A stretch of 64,000 nt of DNA from assembly GCA_027946555.1 (NCBI GenBank), contig JAPEVC010000002.1, positions 350,571 through 414,570 of the forward strand, written 5' to 3'. Numbering within the stretch: the first letter of the stretch is position 1; the number at the start of each line of letters is the position of its first letter. The position numbers and the translations under genes were made by a program. The DNA is from Gnomoniopsis sp. IMI 355080 (taxonomy: Eukaryota > Ascomycota > Sordariomycetes > Diaporthales > Gnomoniaceae). Of the stretch, positions 52,923 to 64,000 are shown piece after piece. The notes beneath the pieces were generated by a model, which was not told the origin of the DNA, did not search any database, and saw nothing but the letters and a program-made list of their open reading frames with translations.

Positions 52923-53543
52923 TTTGGACTGGAGACTCTTTCGCGTTCGGTAGGAATCTTTGAGGAACCAAGGATGGACCGCAAATGCAGAAAATCGATT
53001 CGTAAAGGCGTAGCGTAGTGGGGTAAATGATGCGATGGAATAGAATGCAGAAAGGAAAGAGATGGAATAATGTCCCGGGTCTAGATTTCCATGCCTCTTC
53101 AGTGCCCAACTCGTTCTTGCCCCACTCCCAAGTGCTTATCGATAAGACGGCCTGGCCTGTGTGGGTTGTGCCTGCCAGGCCTGGTCCTCTAGCCTCTGCC
53201 TTGATCATCTGCTAGCTCATCATGCGAAAGCCGAAAACAGACGGTCTTATTTCAACCGTTTCGCAACGTTCAGCTTTCTACTTCTTCTGGCTTCACTGCT
53301 TTCACTGACATCACCAGTAAATTCGCAAAAATCCTCCTGCCACCACGCTTTTCGCTAACAGTCATTATCACCCTACTCCGGACCATGTCCTGAGTCCACA
53401 AAGAGTTGACAGGATTGATCCGGTTGGCCTCTATTTCCTGCTTTGCTGCTAAGAGTCCATCGAGTTTGGCTGACACGTGGAATACATTGGAAAAAGCTTG
53501 AGGATCATCCTCGTCTCGTATCGCTATACCACAATCCACCACC
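52923..53543. other. Divergent promoter region, TMA7 / PRP4 kinase
   Basis: 621 bases between outward-facing start codons. No gene is seen. A C/T-rich stretch near 53276-53300 may belong to the kinase leader. Confidence 0.55.
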
Positions 53544-56500
53544 ATGTCCAGCAGCTCTGACGAAGGGGAAATTCGGGAGGACGGAGTTGAGGAATCCAAG
53601 GCATCTACACTGCCTCACGCTGAAGGAAACGGTGTTGACCGCCAAGACAGAAGAGCCAGACCCGACCGCTCCCCCGATCGCGGCGACTACAACTCACGAC
53701 GTCCACGCTCGCCGCGCGGCTACAAACGATCTCGCGATGACGATCGCGGCTCATACATTCGAGGTGGAAGAGGAGGTCCCGATCCTCGACGGTTTCGCGT
53801 ACACTATGAGGACGACGCAGCACCGCGAGCCAGACTCGCGTACAACGACCCAGACCGTCCAATCTCGCGAGGACGCTACGAAGATGTAGACCGCCAGTCT
53901 GGACACCGCGATCACGACTCTCGAGATTACCCTACTCGGTATGACGACCGCGACCGAGACCGCGACCACGGACGCGCTGACAAGCGCGCGCGTACTCGAA
54001 GTCCATCCCCCTACCGCTCCAGCCGAGGTGGCGGAAGAGGCAGGTTTGAAGGGAACAGGCATGATGCCGATGGGCAAGGTCGGGCACACTCAGGCCAGCA
54101 GGGCGCATCTATCAAGTACAGTGCCCAAACTGCCAAGCAAGTACGGGATGATACCGCCCGGCGGTTTCCTGTTCCTGAAGACACTAGTGATTCCAAAAAC
54201 GTTGCTAAAACTCATCAAGGTGCTACGGATGAGCGTATTGCCAAAGACACCTCTCATTTGCATTTAAAGTACGTTACGAGCCTGATTAGTTTGGTAACCC
54301 GACTGACAAATTCAAATAGCGATTCACAACATGCTCGCAAGGACTGGGAGGAACCCAAACCTCTCGACGAGGAAGCCGAAATCGAACGGCGAAGACGTCG
54401 CCGGGAGGCACTCCTAAGAAAGTCTCGCGCTTCGACCCCTTTGCTTGTCCAAGCTGTCCAAGCTAACAAGAATGACTCTAAAATTGAGGCTTCATCCGAG
54501 CTGAATTCGCCGCAGAGAACTCCTAGAACTCCCATATCCGGTAAGAGTCTCAGCAAACTAGCAATCAGGCAAATGGCTGACAGCACAGGTATGGATTCGC
54601 CTGCTGGGCGCGCCAACGCAAGCTTGTCGCCCGAGTCTCTCGACATTGCCAAAGACGGTGATTTGATCAACACACATGGAAAACCCAAGGCTGACGAAGA
54701 GGATGGCCCATCCGCGGCCGATTACGATCCGACTAACGACATGCGGGAGGACGAACGCCGCGACAAGATGCACCATGGCCATGTTGGCCTGCATGGTGAG
54801 GAACGTCATGATCCTATGGATGACACTCACGTCAAAGACGAGCCCATGAAAACAACTGAAGTCGACAAGGCTGACGATGACGATGATTTCGACATGTTTG
54901 CCGAAGACTTTGATGAGGAGAAGCTCGCTGTCCCGAAGGCCGCGCCCAAGGCTAAGGCACCAACGGAAGATCCCATTGCTTTGCAAGGAGGCAAAGGCGG
55001 TGGTATCCTTGAAGACGATGACAAAGATGGTTACTACAAGATCCGTCCAAGTGAGATCTTGAACGGCCGTTATCAAATCCAGTCTAGCCTCGGCAAGGGG
55101 ATGTTTTCTGGCGTTGCAAGAGCCACGGATATCACCACCAAGAAGCTGGTCGCTATCAAGATTATGAGAAACAATGATGCTCTAAAGAAGGGTGGTTTCA
55201 CAGAAATTGCCATTCTTCAGAAGCTCAACTCAGCTGACCCAGAGAACAAGAAGCATATTGTCAAGTTTGAGCGAGCGTTTGAGCACAAGGGGCATCTCTG
55301 CATGGCCTTTGAGAACTTGAGCCTGAATCTGAGAGAGGTGCTGAAGAAATTTGGCAACAATGTGGGCATCAACCTTGTAGCGACAAAGGCCTATGCATAC
55401 CAAATCTTTCTATCTCTGGCTCACATGCGCAAGTGTAGCATCATCCATGCTGACCTGAAGCCCGACAACATTCTGGTGAGTTTATGTTCCAATTCAATGC
55501 ACGAAGGCTCATGCTTACAAAGCTGCAGGTGAACGAACAACGCAACATCCTCAAGATTTGTGACTTGGGAACGGCTATCGATCGGTCCGATGCTGCCACA
55601 GCTCACAATGAGATTACCCCGTATCTCGTCAGTAGATTCTATCGGGCTCCTGAGATCATCTTGGGTGTACCATACGACTACGCGATCGATACGTGGTCCA
55701 TTGGATGCACTCTGTACGAGCTCTACACTGGCAAAATCCTCTTTACTGGTGACAGCAACAACCAAATGCTTCGGGCAATCATCGAAATTAGGGGTAAAAT
55801 GAGTCCCAAATTCTACCGCCGGGGCTCACTCTGGTCGATGCATTTCGACGAGATGGGAAATTTCATTAGCCAAGAGAGAGACAAGATTCTAGGCAAGGTA
55901 TGTCGTATTCTCCTTTCATTTTACATCCACCTCTCTCATCGTCAAGACCGACATCGACGTCGTACACCGACGGGCCGAGTGGCTGTTTGGTTGCGTGGCC
56001 CTCTATTTCGAGACCAGTCAAGCTTCAGTCGGGACATTGTCCAAGCAGCCCCAAGGCAGTTCGTCAGAACGAACTCTGAAGGGGCGTCAGCAAAATTAGG
56101 TTTCGAGTATTGATCTCAGGGGAATGTGTAAGCGCTGGGCCGCAGGGTTGCAGCTGCGGCCACATGTGGTGACGGCTACCACCCTTTTAAGCAACGCTAC
56201 CAGCCATCCTTTGCCGCGACCTGATGGAGCAAGCTTAGACTATTGCATCCTTGCCCGATAGAAGCCTCTGCATAGGATCCTTCATTCCTTGGGCAAAACT
56301 TCCTAGCTGCATGGCTCTATAATTAAACGCTAACATGCTTTCCTCCACACAGTCAACAGTAAGAATATTGCCTGTGGTCAAACCAACGCGCGACCTGCGG
56401 ACCCGGTTGATGACTGCCTCAAGCGGTATGAATGACGCAGAGGCCAAGCATCTCAACCATTTCTACGACCTACTGGATCGTTGCCTGGCCGTCAATCCCG

Positions 56501-56577
56501 ACAAACGGATTACGCCCTCAGAGGCTCTGCGTCACCCTTTCTTCCAAGAGAAGATTGGAGCGGCGTCACGGCGGTAG
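53544..56577 (+). CDS. PRP4: PRP4-type (PRPF4B) spliceosomal protein kinase
   Basis: Four exons (53544-54268, 54320-55475, 55529-55897, 56353-56577) give 824 residues. PRP4 kinases phosphorylate tri-snRNP proteins such as Prp6/Prp31 and Prp1 to allow spliceosome activation. The N-terminal 480 residues are Arg/Asp/Ser/Gly-rich (RDRDRDHGR, RSPSPYRSSRGGGRGR), then acidic. The kinase domain begins YYKIRPSEILNGRYQIQ. It has the Gly-rich loop GKGMFSGV (about 497-504), VAIKIM with the ATP Lys, the catalytic loop HADLKPDNIL (about 617), DLG (about 638) and TPYLVSRFYRAPEIILG, the PRP4/CMGC activation segment. It finishes KPTRDLRTR...PDKRITPSEALRHPFF. HAD instead of HRD is normal for this group; DLG instead of DFG is a variation. 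Intron 1 (51 bp) is in frame without a stop; intron 3 (455 bp) is far longer than all others here. Confidence 0.93.
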
Positions 56578-58334
56578 AACGAGATGGGGGAGTACAACTA
56601 AGCAAAGTGCTGTTTGCGTACACACTTGGCTAACTTGAGAATGACCGACGGAGTTTGGCAATCGCAACACATGCTACTGTGACTGTACTTTACACATCGA
56701 GGCGCGAGACCTGCCGCCCGGGGGTGGGGGACGCGCCTGAAGGCTCACATTAGAACACGAACACAGATACTCATTAGCACTCTCGTCTTTCTCATTCGGG
56801 ATGGATGTTAAGGAGTGTCTTTCGCTTAGGGGGCGATATACTGCACGCTACCAAGCTCAGCGCCATTCCAAGTCCCAGAACGCCTCAACGCCCGCGTGGT
56901 CTCACAATGACCAGTCTGACTAACCAGAAGCTTGCCCTATACTTTAACGGCCGTGAAGGAGCACTGTCTCACCACTTTTCGTCGTTGTGCATTGCCATCG
57001 ATGGCAACCGGCAGTAGGGCTGGAGCGAAGCCGCGACGCCGCTCGCCGCATTACTGCAGCATTGCATTTTAGGTGGCGGCGGCCAACCCGTCATGCAGCC
57101 ATCGCGCAATGTGGAATGGTTATACCCACACTCTCCTTCCCCTTCGCTTCTCGACCGCTTACTAGATCGGGCGACGGGTGCAGATTGTCCAGAGATTTAA
57201 TTACTACTTCCTCGATCACTACAGCAGCACGAGCATCATCTCTACATGGCAGGTAGTTCCGTCCTTTGTGTCACGCAAATGAAAGTAAGACAGACACCCT
57301 GCTGCGATCGTGTGTGAGCCGTCTGGTGCCTCACCGGGTATTCATCCGGCTTGCTGCACCAGCCGCCCGAGACAACAGGGCTAGGGCATGCGACAAGTTG
57401 GACCACCATGTCCTAACGGTCGTATTTGGGGGCGAGTTGGCTCGGGAAGGGCGATAGACGGTAGCAGCTGGAGACGAAGGAGGAGAGATGCTATATCGGG
57501 ACGCCAAAGAGATCTCCAATCGCAGACTTTTGCCAGTCAATTAATTACTTTCACCTGGAAATGATTATGAAATATTTCGTGATAGGCACCAATCTGCTCG
57601 GATTGCCGCCAGAGGGTACAGACGAACAATGAGTTTGCAAACATGGTGTTAGATGAGGGTGCGACGCCGCAGGTAGCAAAGATCACAAGACATATTCGTG
57701 CACCGTCTCCAACCACCGGGGGCGCTCATTCCTAAGTCAACACCATAAATATCATATGCGTGAGAACGAAAACGTGCACGTTGTAATTAATTCCAGACCC
57801 TTTCTCATTATTACGCATCGGCATCACGATCAGTATCAGGCAAAAGCAAGATGGCCCACTCCACAGTCAGCTTACTAAATTGGCACATGCGCCATCCGAA
57901 GTAGTGAGCGTAAGACAGCCGCCCCGCAAATATATCAAGTGCGCAGGCAGTGGGCCACAAGTAAGGGCAAAAAGGAAAAAAAGATGGCTCACATCTAGGA
58001 ACCGTGGCGGCAGCACATGTACGACGCCCGGAACGCCTTTCTCACATCATCGTACTTTTCACATGAGGCGAGATGCATTTTCCGGATCAGGAATACTGTC
58101 GTCCAATTGCAAGACAGAATGGGAGAAGGTAATGCAATTTCTCATGATGATTCCGTAAAAGGTCTCGCACTCCGGTCGCATGAAAAGTCTCCGAAGCTGT
58201 AACTTTGGGCGTCGCCCGTGGGACGCCAATCCGTCCCGTGGGTGAGCCGATAGAATTATTGGCTCCACTTCATGAATGGATGGTGACGATGAAAGAGTAC
58301 CAACGAAGATGAGACGGGACGAAGCAACATACAA

Positions 58335-58335
<1 letters not shown>

Positions 58336-58380
<45 letters not shown>
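58336..58380. repeat. CA/TG microsatellite, about 22 units
   Basis: A perfect alternating CA tract of 45 bases in gene-free DNA. Such tracts are length-variable between strains and can adopt Z-DNA. Reading it in any frame gives His/Thr repeats, which should not be mistaken for protein. Confidence 0.97.
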
Positions 58381-58382
<2 letters not shown>

Positions 58383-58775
58383 ACACGCGAGAGACACCAG
58401 ACAGAAAACGAGTCACATCACACACTTTCCGAGACCTTGCCAGAGCAACGTCAGACTTGCGACGAGCACAAACAGCAGGATAGGACAGGTTGAATGTGTG
58501 AGCCTTGTGTTGCTACCGAGATGCGTTTAAGGTCGCCGTGCGCAACGCCGCTGTGCGACGAGCGTTTTGCAGGTTGGCAGGCGGTGCAGGCTTAGGCTGG
58601 GCAGCTCATACATGGTAGTAAAGATCGCCAGGCATTTTGGGGCGTGATTGTGGCTTGCTTACCCGCGTCAGAGGCTGCCAACGAGGAACACACTGGTCGC
58701 TTTTCGCCTGTCGGCAGCCGAGGCGTCACCCCCCCGGGCGATACATTCTCAGTCAATGGGTTATAGATAACCCCG

Positions 58776-58786
58776 GGGGGGGGGGC
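58776..58786 (+). repeat. G11 homopolymer in CCCCGGGG context
   Basis: Eleven consecutive G after CCCC, followed by CGGCCGGGG. A CCCCCCCGGG stretch about 50 bases upstream (58729-58738) can pair with it. Homopolymers this long are also common sequencing-error sites. Confidence 0.9.
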
Positions 58787-60122
58787 GGCCGGGGTTGAGG
58801 TATCAAAATGATTTGTTTCTTTGGTGAGTTTTGTGTGTGCCCGGGACAGGAAGGGCGAAGACAAGGCTGGCTAGTTGGAAGTCTGCAACTGGTCGCCCAG
58901 TAGCAGGTTGGTCTATTGTGGTGCTAGTCGGACGCAAGGGCCAGAGAGTGATGAGAAAAGCTGTTGCTTCTCCGTGGCATAAAAAGAACTAAGACTGCAC
59001 CAACCGTGTTCAAAGCGACAACTAGGGCAACGGAGCCCAGAAGTATGTGGGTTTAAGATTAGCCGCGAGAGTCTGTGAGGTAAAAACCTCGTGAAGGCTC
59101 CTAGCCTCTCACCACCAGACTACGTTCTAAGCCATGAATGATCTGATAGTTGTCGCCGTGGGCTCGCTGTTTGGGGTGGTTTCTCATCATCAGACGGGAG
59201 CCGGGTCGGCTAGGTTGCTGGGTACTACGGAGTACTATAGTAGCTGTGGCTTGCCGGACGGTTCTGTTGACGCCGCAGTAGACCGTACCTAGCAATAAGT
59301 CCGTCCGTGAGGCTACTTAGTACCATCGCCGTGGAATCTCGTCGAGACTGTGAGGGCTGGGATGATGTCACGGGGGGTGTACGTATGTGCAGTAGGTACT
59401 ATACTGAGTAGCATTTCTCAACAAGCGACAATGGGATCGTCACTCCTTCAATTTGCGCAGATAAAGCACTTTATCACCCCGTGACGCTCACCAAGCTGGT
59501 ATTCTTGCGCGTCTTGACATTGACGGATAGCTACAAGACCCGTGTTTGGCAGGCCAAGAAGCATACCCACAACTGTAATAAATTGAAATTCAGGGTGCCA
59601 GCGGGTGCATGAAAGGGAAGCACGCACCACGAGGTTATCGGTTCCAGAACGAGTGGGCCCTTCTACTGCGTACCTACCACGGAGTACGTACTTTGTAGTA
59701 GGCGTTTCGTTTCTGACGCGGGTTCGCACTTCAGAAATGCCAATACCCAGCAGGCAGGGCAGACGAGTTTTAGGTGTGGTCCATGCTCGACCCAGACAGC
59801 AAGACTGGTACACTTTGGGAAAGTCATATAAGGATTTTCCTCCTATAATACTACCACAGTGGGTATTTCATGACGACTTGCTTGAACGGTTCCTTTCTTA
59901 CCAGGAAGTAGTTGGCCCACAGACATTTCAACCATCCGAAATCTCGATCAAATGGCTCCTTCCGGCCCTTTCACCGTGGGCTGCCACGGCCACTGGCTTA
60001 CCGAGGCCTCACGCTAGCGCACTGCTTACCCAACTGTAGCGAGCTCCGGGTGCACGAGCCCCATGGAAAATCTCCGCGCGCGAGACCCTACTACGGCGAA
60101 GCTAGGTGGCTAGCCTTGTCGG

Positions 60123-60155
60123 GCCTGTCGGCCTGTCGCGCCTGTCGGCCTGTCT
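60123..60155 (+). repeat. Short tandem array of GCCTGTCG, four copies
   Basis: Three exact copies of an 8-base unit and one variant ending in T, with one extra base between copies two and three. It sits just before a run of seven to eight G. No function is evident. Confidence 0.8.
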
Positions 60156-60601
60156 AGCCTTGGGGGGGAACGGCCGTCTTGCGCCTCACCTTTGACAAGA
60201 CAACCCCACGTTCGAAAAATGGCCACAGGGAGGCCCGTTCAGACATGCTGGCAGCGCTGGCCACTGGGAATAACCCCGCCACGAGATCGATCAGAGGGAG
60301 AAAAGAGAAGGAGGATCAGCGTGCCGCGTCTGTCAGACGCCACGCCTTTCTGAGACGCGGACTCGCTGGAGAGCCAAGCCCTAGCAAGAAAGGCTGCGAA
60401 GCTCGCCTCTTTTTTTTTTCTTTCTCTCTCTCCATGTTTTTATGCGCATGCCGCTTCACCGCCCGTCCAGTCTCGTATCCTCATTCGCCCGGGGTAGGCA
60501 TGCAGGACATTAATGGACCCAAGACCGGACTGAACGTCCCATCACCAGTAACAAAACATTAGCTTCGGGAATTTATGGGATCGCAGATAGATTGGGATCC
60601 T

Positions 60602-60623
60602 GGGGGGGCTTGGGGGCCGGGGG
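60602..60623 (+). other. Potential G-quadruplex motif
   Basis: A G7 run, CTT, G5, CC and G5 satisfy the four-tract G3+N1-7 rule when the G7 run is counted as two tracts. It is in gene-free DNA. Structure formation is inferred from the pattern only. Confidence 0.5.
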
Positions 60624-60977
60624 CCACGCAATTATGGTTCTTGGTATCGAAACAGTATGGGGTGATCCCGGTGTAATTCATAGGCACCCGTGCCAGAATG
60701 TCCGAAGTGTGTCAATTTGGAAATGTCGGCAAAGCTACGCGCGGTCAACCATGTCAACAGGCCGTGTAAGCGACGCCGTCGTCGTCGACGGATCTTTGTG
60801 TCCGGGCACCATGACGCACCAGATGCTCAAGCCACAATGCGTCTGAACGTTTAGACGCGTAGCCCAAGAGAAGACAGCTATTTTTGACTGGTGGTTTCCC
60901 AGAGTGTCGGGAAAAGACCAGTAGTTGAGCCAGTTGGACAATCTAACCACCCTGGGCCTAGGAGTCTGGCTCATTGA

Positions 60978-60994
60978 CCCCCCCCCCCGGGGGG
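60978..60994. repeat. C11-G6 self-complementary homopolymer block
   Basis: Eleven C directly followed by six G, able to fold back on itself. It is similar in type to the block at 58776. Confidence 0.9.
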
Positions 60995-63350
60995 CGTGAG
61001 TGCAGAATAGTGCCCGTGCATGAAAATGCTGCTTGAGAGGAAAAGCAGCATCGCTTTGTTGGAGTCAGCATCATCACACAAGGTTGGACGCTTGGGAAAA
61101 GCCAACAGCAAGACTTCGGATGAAGCATCGAAGGAGAAGCATATCCAACACATCAAGCCAAGTGCGTAGATGTTAGAAACATCCTTTTCTTTCATGCTTG
61201 GTGACAGACCAGTCCCTGTGTAGTACATGCTCAATACGGGAGACCTGCCAAAAATTGATATACGTACGAGTCCGTCATAGCAAATTTGGCTGCAATGGAA
61301 CTCAAATGTTGAAACTTGGTACGGTTAAGGTTCACGGTGTGTTCAACTTTGTGCTGTTTTAAAATTAGCCGGCCAATCTCGTCGGAAATTGAGCAAGATG
61401 ATCTACAACGCAGTACCATTAGCGGGATGCTGTACAATAAGATAAGCGAAAGGACGGCTTCAAACGGCAACAGGATTGAACGAGACACTTTTTTCCACGG
61501 AATCATCAGGGATCACGGAGCGTTATGGTATAGATACTGACCCTGCGAACTGTGACGGTCTGCAACATGATGCTCACCGGGCAAGCTTTCTCCCACTGCT
61601 CCCGTCTGAACCATAGCGTGCCAAGTTGCCAGAAGACGGGTCGCGAAACAGAACTTTGGTCCATCATCCGAAATGGCATCAAGAGTCTAATAATGGATAT
61701 TGGACCCTGCGGGTTGGTCCCCTTCAGGCAGCACCCCGGCCATCGAAATGCCTGACTATCTTCATCTGATGGACCAAGGTCGTTTGAGGCAAGCATCCCG
61801 TCGTATCAGTGGGCGGGCAGGGAACTACTATCGTATGGCTGTCATGTCATACTAAGCACTGAGTAGTCATAGCAAAATGAGTGAGGACAAGAGTCAGATT
61901 CCGAGTAGGCCGATCGGGACCCGGACCAGCAGCACGTCAGCAACATGCAGAGCACTCACTTGGTAGCATTATCATCATACCTGCCATAATGATGATACAT
62001 GGGGTGGAGGCATCAACGGCCGGTGAATATTCAACTGGTCATTCTGATCGGCTATGTTTCACATTCTTTTCTTCAATATTGGCCCGTCCGTACATTCACA
62101 TAGTACCATGATTTGCACCACACCCGCACATGGGCACTGGCTGGTCGTCCCTTTGTGTCCGCCGCTGGATCGTCGCCACCCGGCTGGATTCCATGGGATA
62201 ATGCGTCTGTACTATGGGTAGTCTGGAGCTTGCAATGCCAGATCTCCATCCTCCCTCCCTCCCCAAGCCAAAAGCGGCTCGGCAGGGTCACGATAATGCG
62301 GCCTTCTTTTGAGGCGGTAAAACCTAGAATGATCTCCACCTTTTGCGTCCGAGTTCCATCAAGGTTTGTGAATCATCAGGGTCTTGTTTGGGCCGCGATG
62401 TTCCCAGATCTGCTTGTCTAATTGCAGAACGGCAGATTCTGTTCGCGAGTGGCAATAGGGATCCGCCCGTGAGCAATGCAATGCAATGCAATCGAATCGC
62501 CCGTCCGGCCGAGCCACGATGCAGTTACCCAGATCATCATTATCGCCATGTGTAGTGTATCAGGACCATCATCGTAGCGCTTGGCTCCGGCTTCATGTTG
62601 TTATTCGGACGGACTTGTGTGCTATGATTTAGGTCGGGATGGTTGAGGAAGGAAGGCGGGCCTCGCCCCTGCCACACATAACATAGTAGTACATGCCTAA
62701 CCCAACCTAAGCTAGGCAACAACCTAGGCAGCTTACCGGGCTTACTTGTCGTATGCTATGCCAACAACGGCAGTTACATGGTGTGGGATATGTCGCTTCA
62801 GACGTCAACTTCCCATTAGTAGTAGTAAACTATCCATCAGGTGAGATAAGACGGTGACGCCAGTCTACATACCATACCCAGACTACGATGTGACAATACC
62901 GCTTTCGTCACCTTCAGACAGTCAGTCAGTCTGACAGCGACGATTAGGGCGGGCTGTCTCGATCTGCATGTGCGTGCCCAGAAACCAGATTCACCAGAAG
63001 CTTTCCCTCAAGTCATTTCATTGCATGACAGGGTCCTTGCAAGCCAATGCTCAAAGTTGCCAATGAATTGCCAAGTTGGCAATGCTGGCGATGCAAGAAT
63101 GTAACCCTCGGACAAATTGGCTGATGCAACCCTGGCGTCGACCCACTCTCAATGCTCCTCTTCGACTCTCCACTGGGGGGGCCCGCCCAGCAGGGCCAGT
63201 CAGCCAGACCGCCGCGCAAACCAGAGAAACGCCAGCAGGAAGGCGGAAGGCCAGCCCAGGCAAAAAAGAGGAGCTCGGGCATGGCCATGACATGCAGCTG
63301 GCCACACCGTGCAACGCTTTGCCTCGACTTGGCAGTGGGCAAATACTGGA

Positions 63351-63438
63351 CCACACTGCACCACACTGCACCACACTGCACCACACTGCACCACACTGCA
63401 CCACACTGCACCACACTGCACCACACTGCACCACTGCA
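63351..63438 (+). repeat. 10-bp minisatellite, eight perfect copies
   Basis: The unit CCACACTGCA repeats eight times without a change (63351-63430) and ends in a partial CCACTGCA. Since 10 is not a multiple of three, all three frames stay open and give Cys/His/Thr-rich pseudo-peptides on one strand and Trp/Cys/Val/Gln-rich ones on the other. There are no spacers, so it is not a CRISPR array. Confidence 0.97.
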
Positions 63439-63574
63439 TCACTGGGCGGCTGGTCGGCTGTTAGCATGCTCCTCCTGCTGCAGCCTACTGCGGCGCTAAA
63501 GACGCCGGAGCTTCTTTTTCGTCCAACAGGGTGTCGAAGCGTTGCTGGGCTCTGCCTTTGACCGAATCACCAGG

Positions 63575-63613
63575 GCTGCGTGGCTGCATGGCGGGCTGCA
63601 TGGCGCTGCATGG
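63575..63613 (+). repeat. GCTGCATGG short tandem repeat
   Basis: Three exact GCTGCATGG units (63583, 63595, 63605) and one GCTGCGTG variant (63575), spaced by one to three bases. It shares the CTGCA core with the nearby 10-bp minisatellite. Confidence 0.75.
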
Positions 63614-64000
63614 CCCATCATCCTCTATGTCTCAACATGCAAAGTATTGACTCACGGAGTGATCGAATGGCACGGCACCATTGGGTACGATGGTAGGATG
63701 GCCTGCATGACAGTCCCACCCACATCCCATCGACCTGCAGCACTACGACCTTTTTCCGTGACACGAGCTTGCACGAGGCGGCCACAATACGGGGGCCATG
63801 CCAGCTCTCGAGCACCAGCCCGTCAAATCAAGATGTGCGCCCGCTTGATTGATTGGCACACCAGCCAGCGTCATTCGAAACCCTCCCAGCACTTCTGCGC
63901 AGGGGGCGGCCTGTGCTGGGCCTTGCCCAATGGAGTCTCCACTGCGTCCACACCTCTTTTCGATTCTCGAACTTCGATCCATGGGCGGCCCACCCTGCCC

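Larger units (their letters stand above)
56578..64000. other. 7.4-kb gene-poor, repeat-bearing region
   Basis: No frame here carries a domain, signal peptide or splice pattern I can support as a gene. Visible structure includes the CA microsatellite (58336-58380), G/C homopolymers (58776, 60978), a GCCTGTCG array (60123-60155), a G-quadruplex motif (60602-60623), AATGC repeats near 62465-62480, the 10-bp minisatellite (63351-63438) and a GCTGCATGG array (63575-63613). TACGGAGTA-type and GTAC-rich palindromes recur at about 59220-59410 and 59670-59700. It may be an intergenic desert, a promoter of a gene off the right edge, or decayed mobile DNA. Confidence 0.55.

Noticed and set aside
63351..63438. 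Possible CRISPR array
   Set aside because: Repeats are directly abutting, without spacers, in eukaryotic DNA: a minisatellite.
63013..63561. Several overlapping Cys/Trp/Val- or His/Thr-rich frames on both strands
   Set aside because: They are translations of the 10-bp tandem repeat, which keeps every frame open. Not proteins.
1..64000. tRNA, 5S rRNA or spliceosomal RNA genes
   Set aside because: I looked for GGTTCRANNCC-type B boxes and familiar snRNA cores on both strands and found only partial matches without matching A boxes or cloverleaf arms. A covariance-model search would be decisive.

Overview
The window reads as a gene-dense chromosomal segment of a filamentous ascomycete (Pezizomycotina). 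A Sordariomycete is my best guess, from the overall flavour of the proteins; nothing in the DNA fixes the species. The reasons are short introns (about 49-75 bp, GT-AG, with CTAAC/CTGAC-like branch sites near the acceptor), monocistronic genes on both strands, a Zn2Cys6 regulator, a GH28 pectinase, an ENA-type sodium ATPase, a Cdc3-type septin, a PRP4-type kinase and fungal mitochondrial ribosomal proteins. I saw no bacterial operon, CRISPR array, rRNA, convincing tRNA or intact transposon.

Layout, left to right. 1-12.6 kb: end of an MFS transporter, a HIT (Fhit/Hnt2-like) hydrolase, a Zn2Cys6 regulator, a secreted GH28 exo-pectinase and a DHA1-type drug/polyamine exporter. 12.7-20 kb: La protein, mitochondrial ribosomal protein uS4m (Nam9-like) and septin Cdc3. 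22-31 kb: a phospholipase A2 with a mitochondrial-looking N-terminus, mitochondrial ribosomal protein mL44, a small single-span membrane protein and an amidase. 31-43.5 kb: an ENA P-type Na+ ATPase, a disordered Ala/Pro/Ser-rich protein with a histone-like basic tail, and a CSC1/OSCA-type mechanosensitive channel. 46.5-56.6 kb: a small secreted protein, a WD40-like protein resembling TFIIIC subunit Tfc6, an adiponectin-receptor-like 7TM protein, TMA7 and a PRP4-type spliceosomal kinase. 56.6-64 kb: 7.4 kb with no gene I can support, but with a CA microsatellite, a perfect 10-bp minisatellite, G/C homopolymers and other short tandem repeats.

Many genes serve gene expression: La, uS4m, mL44, a TFIIIC-like protein, TMA7 and PRP4. 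Three pairs are divergent across 450-620 bp (La/uS4m, mL44/small membrane protein, TMA7/PRP4) and could share promoters. A second theme is the cell surface and ion or stress handling: ENA, the CSC1 channel, the 7TM receptor, two MFS transporters and secreted proteins. No single pathway cluster is evident, although the Zn2Cys6 regulator, pectinase and exporter lie side by side. Exon boundaries were worked out by hand from splice consensus, reading phase and remembered family conservation. No alignment was run.
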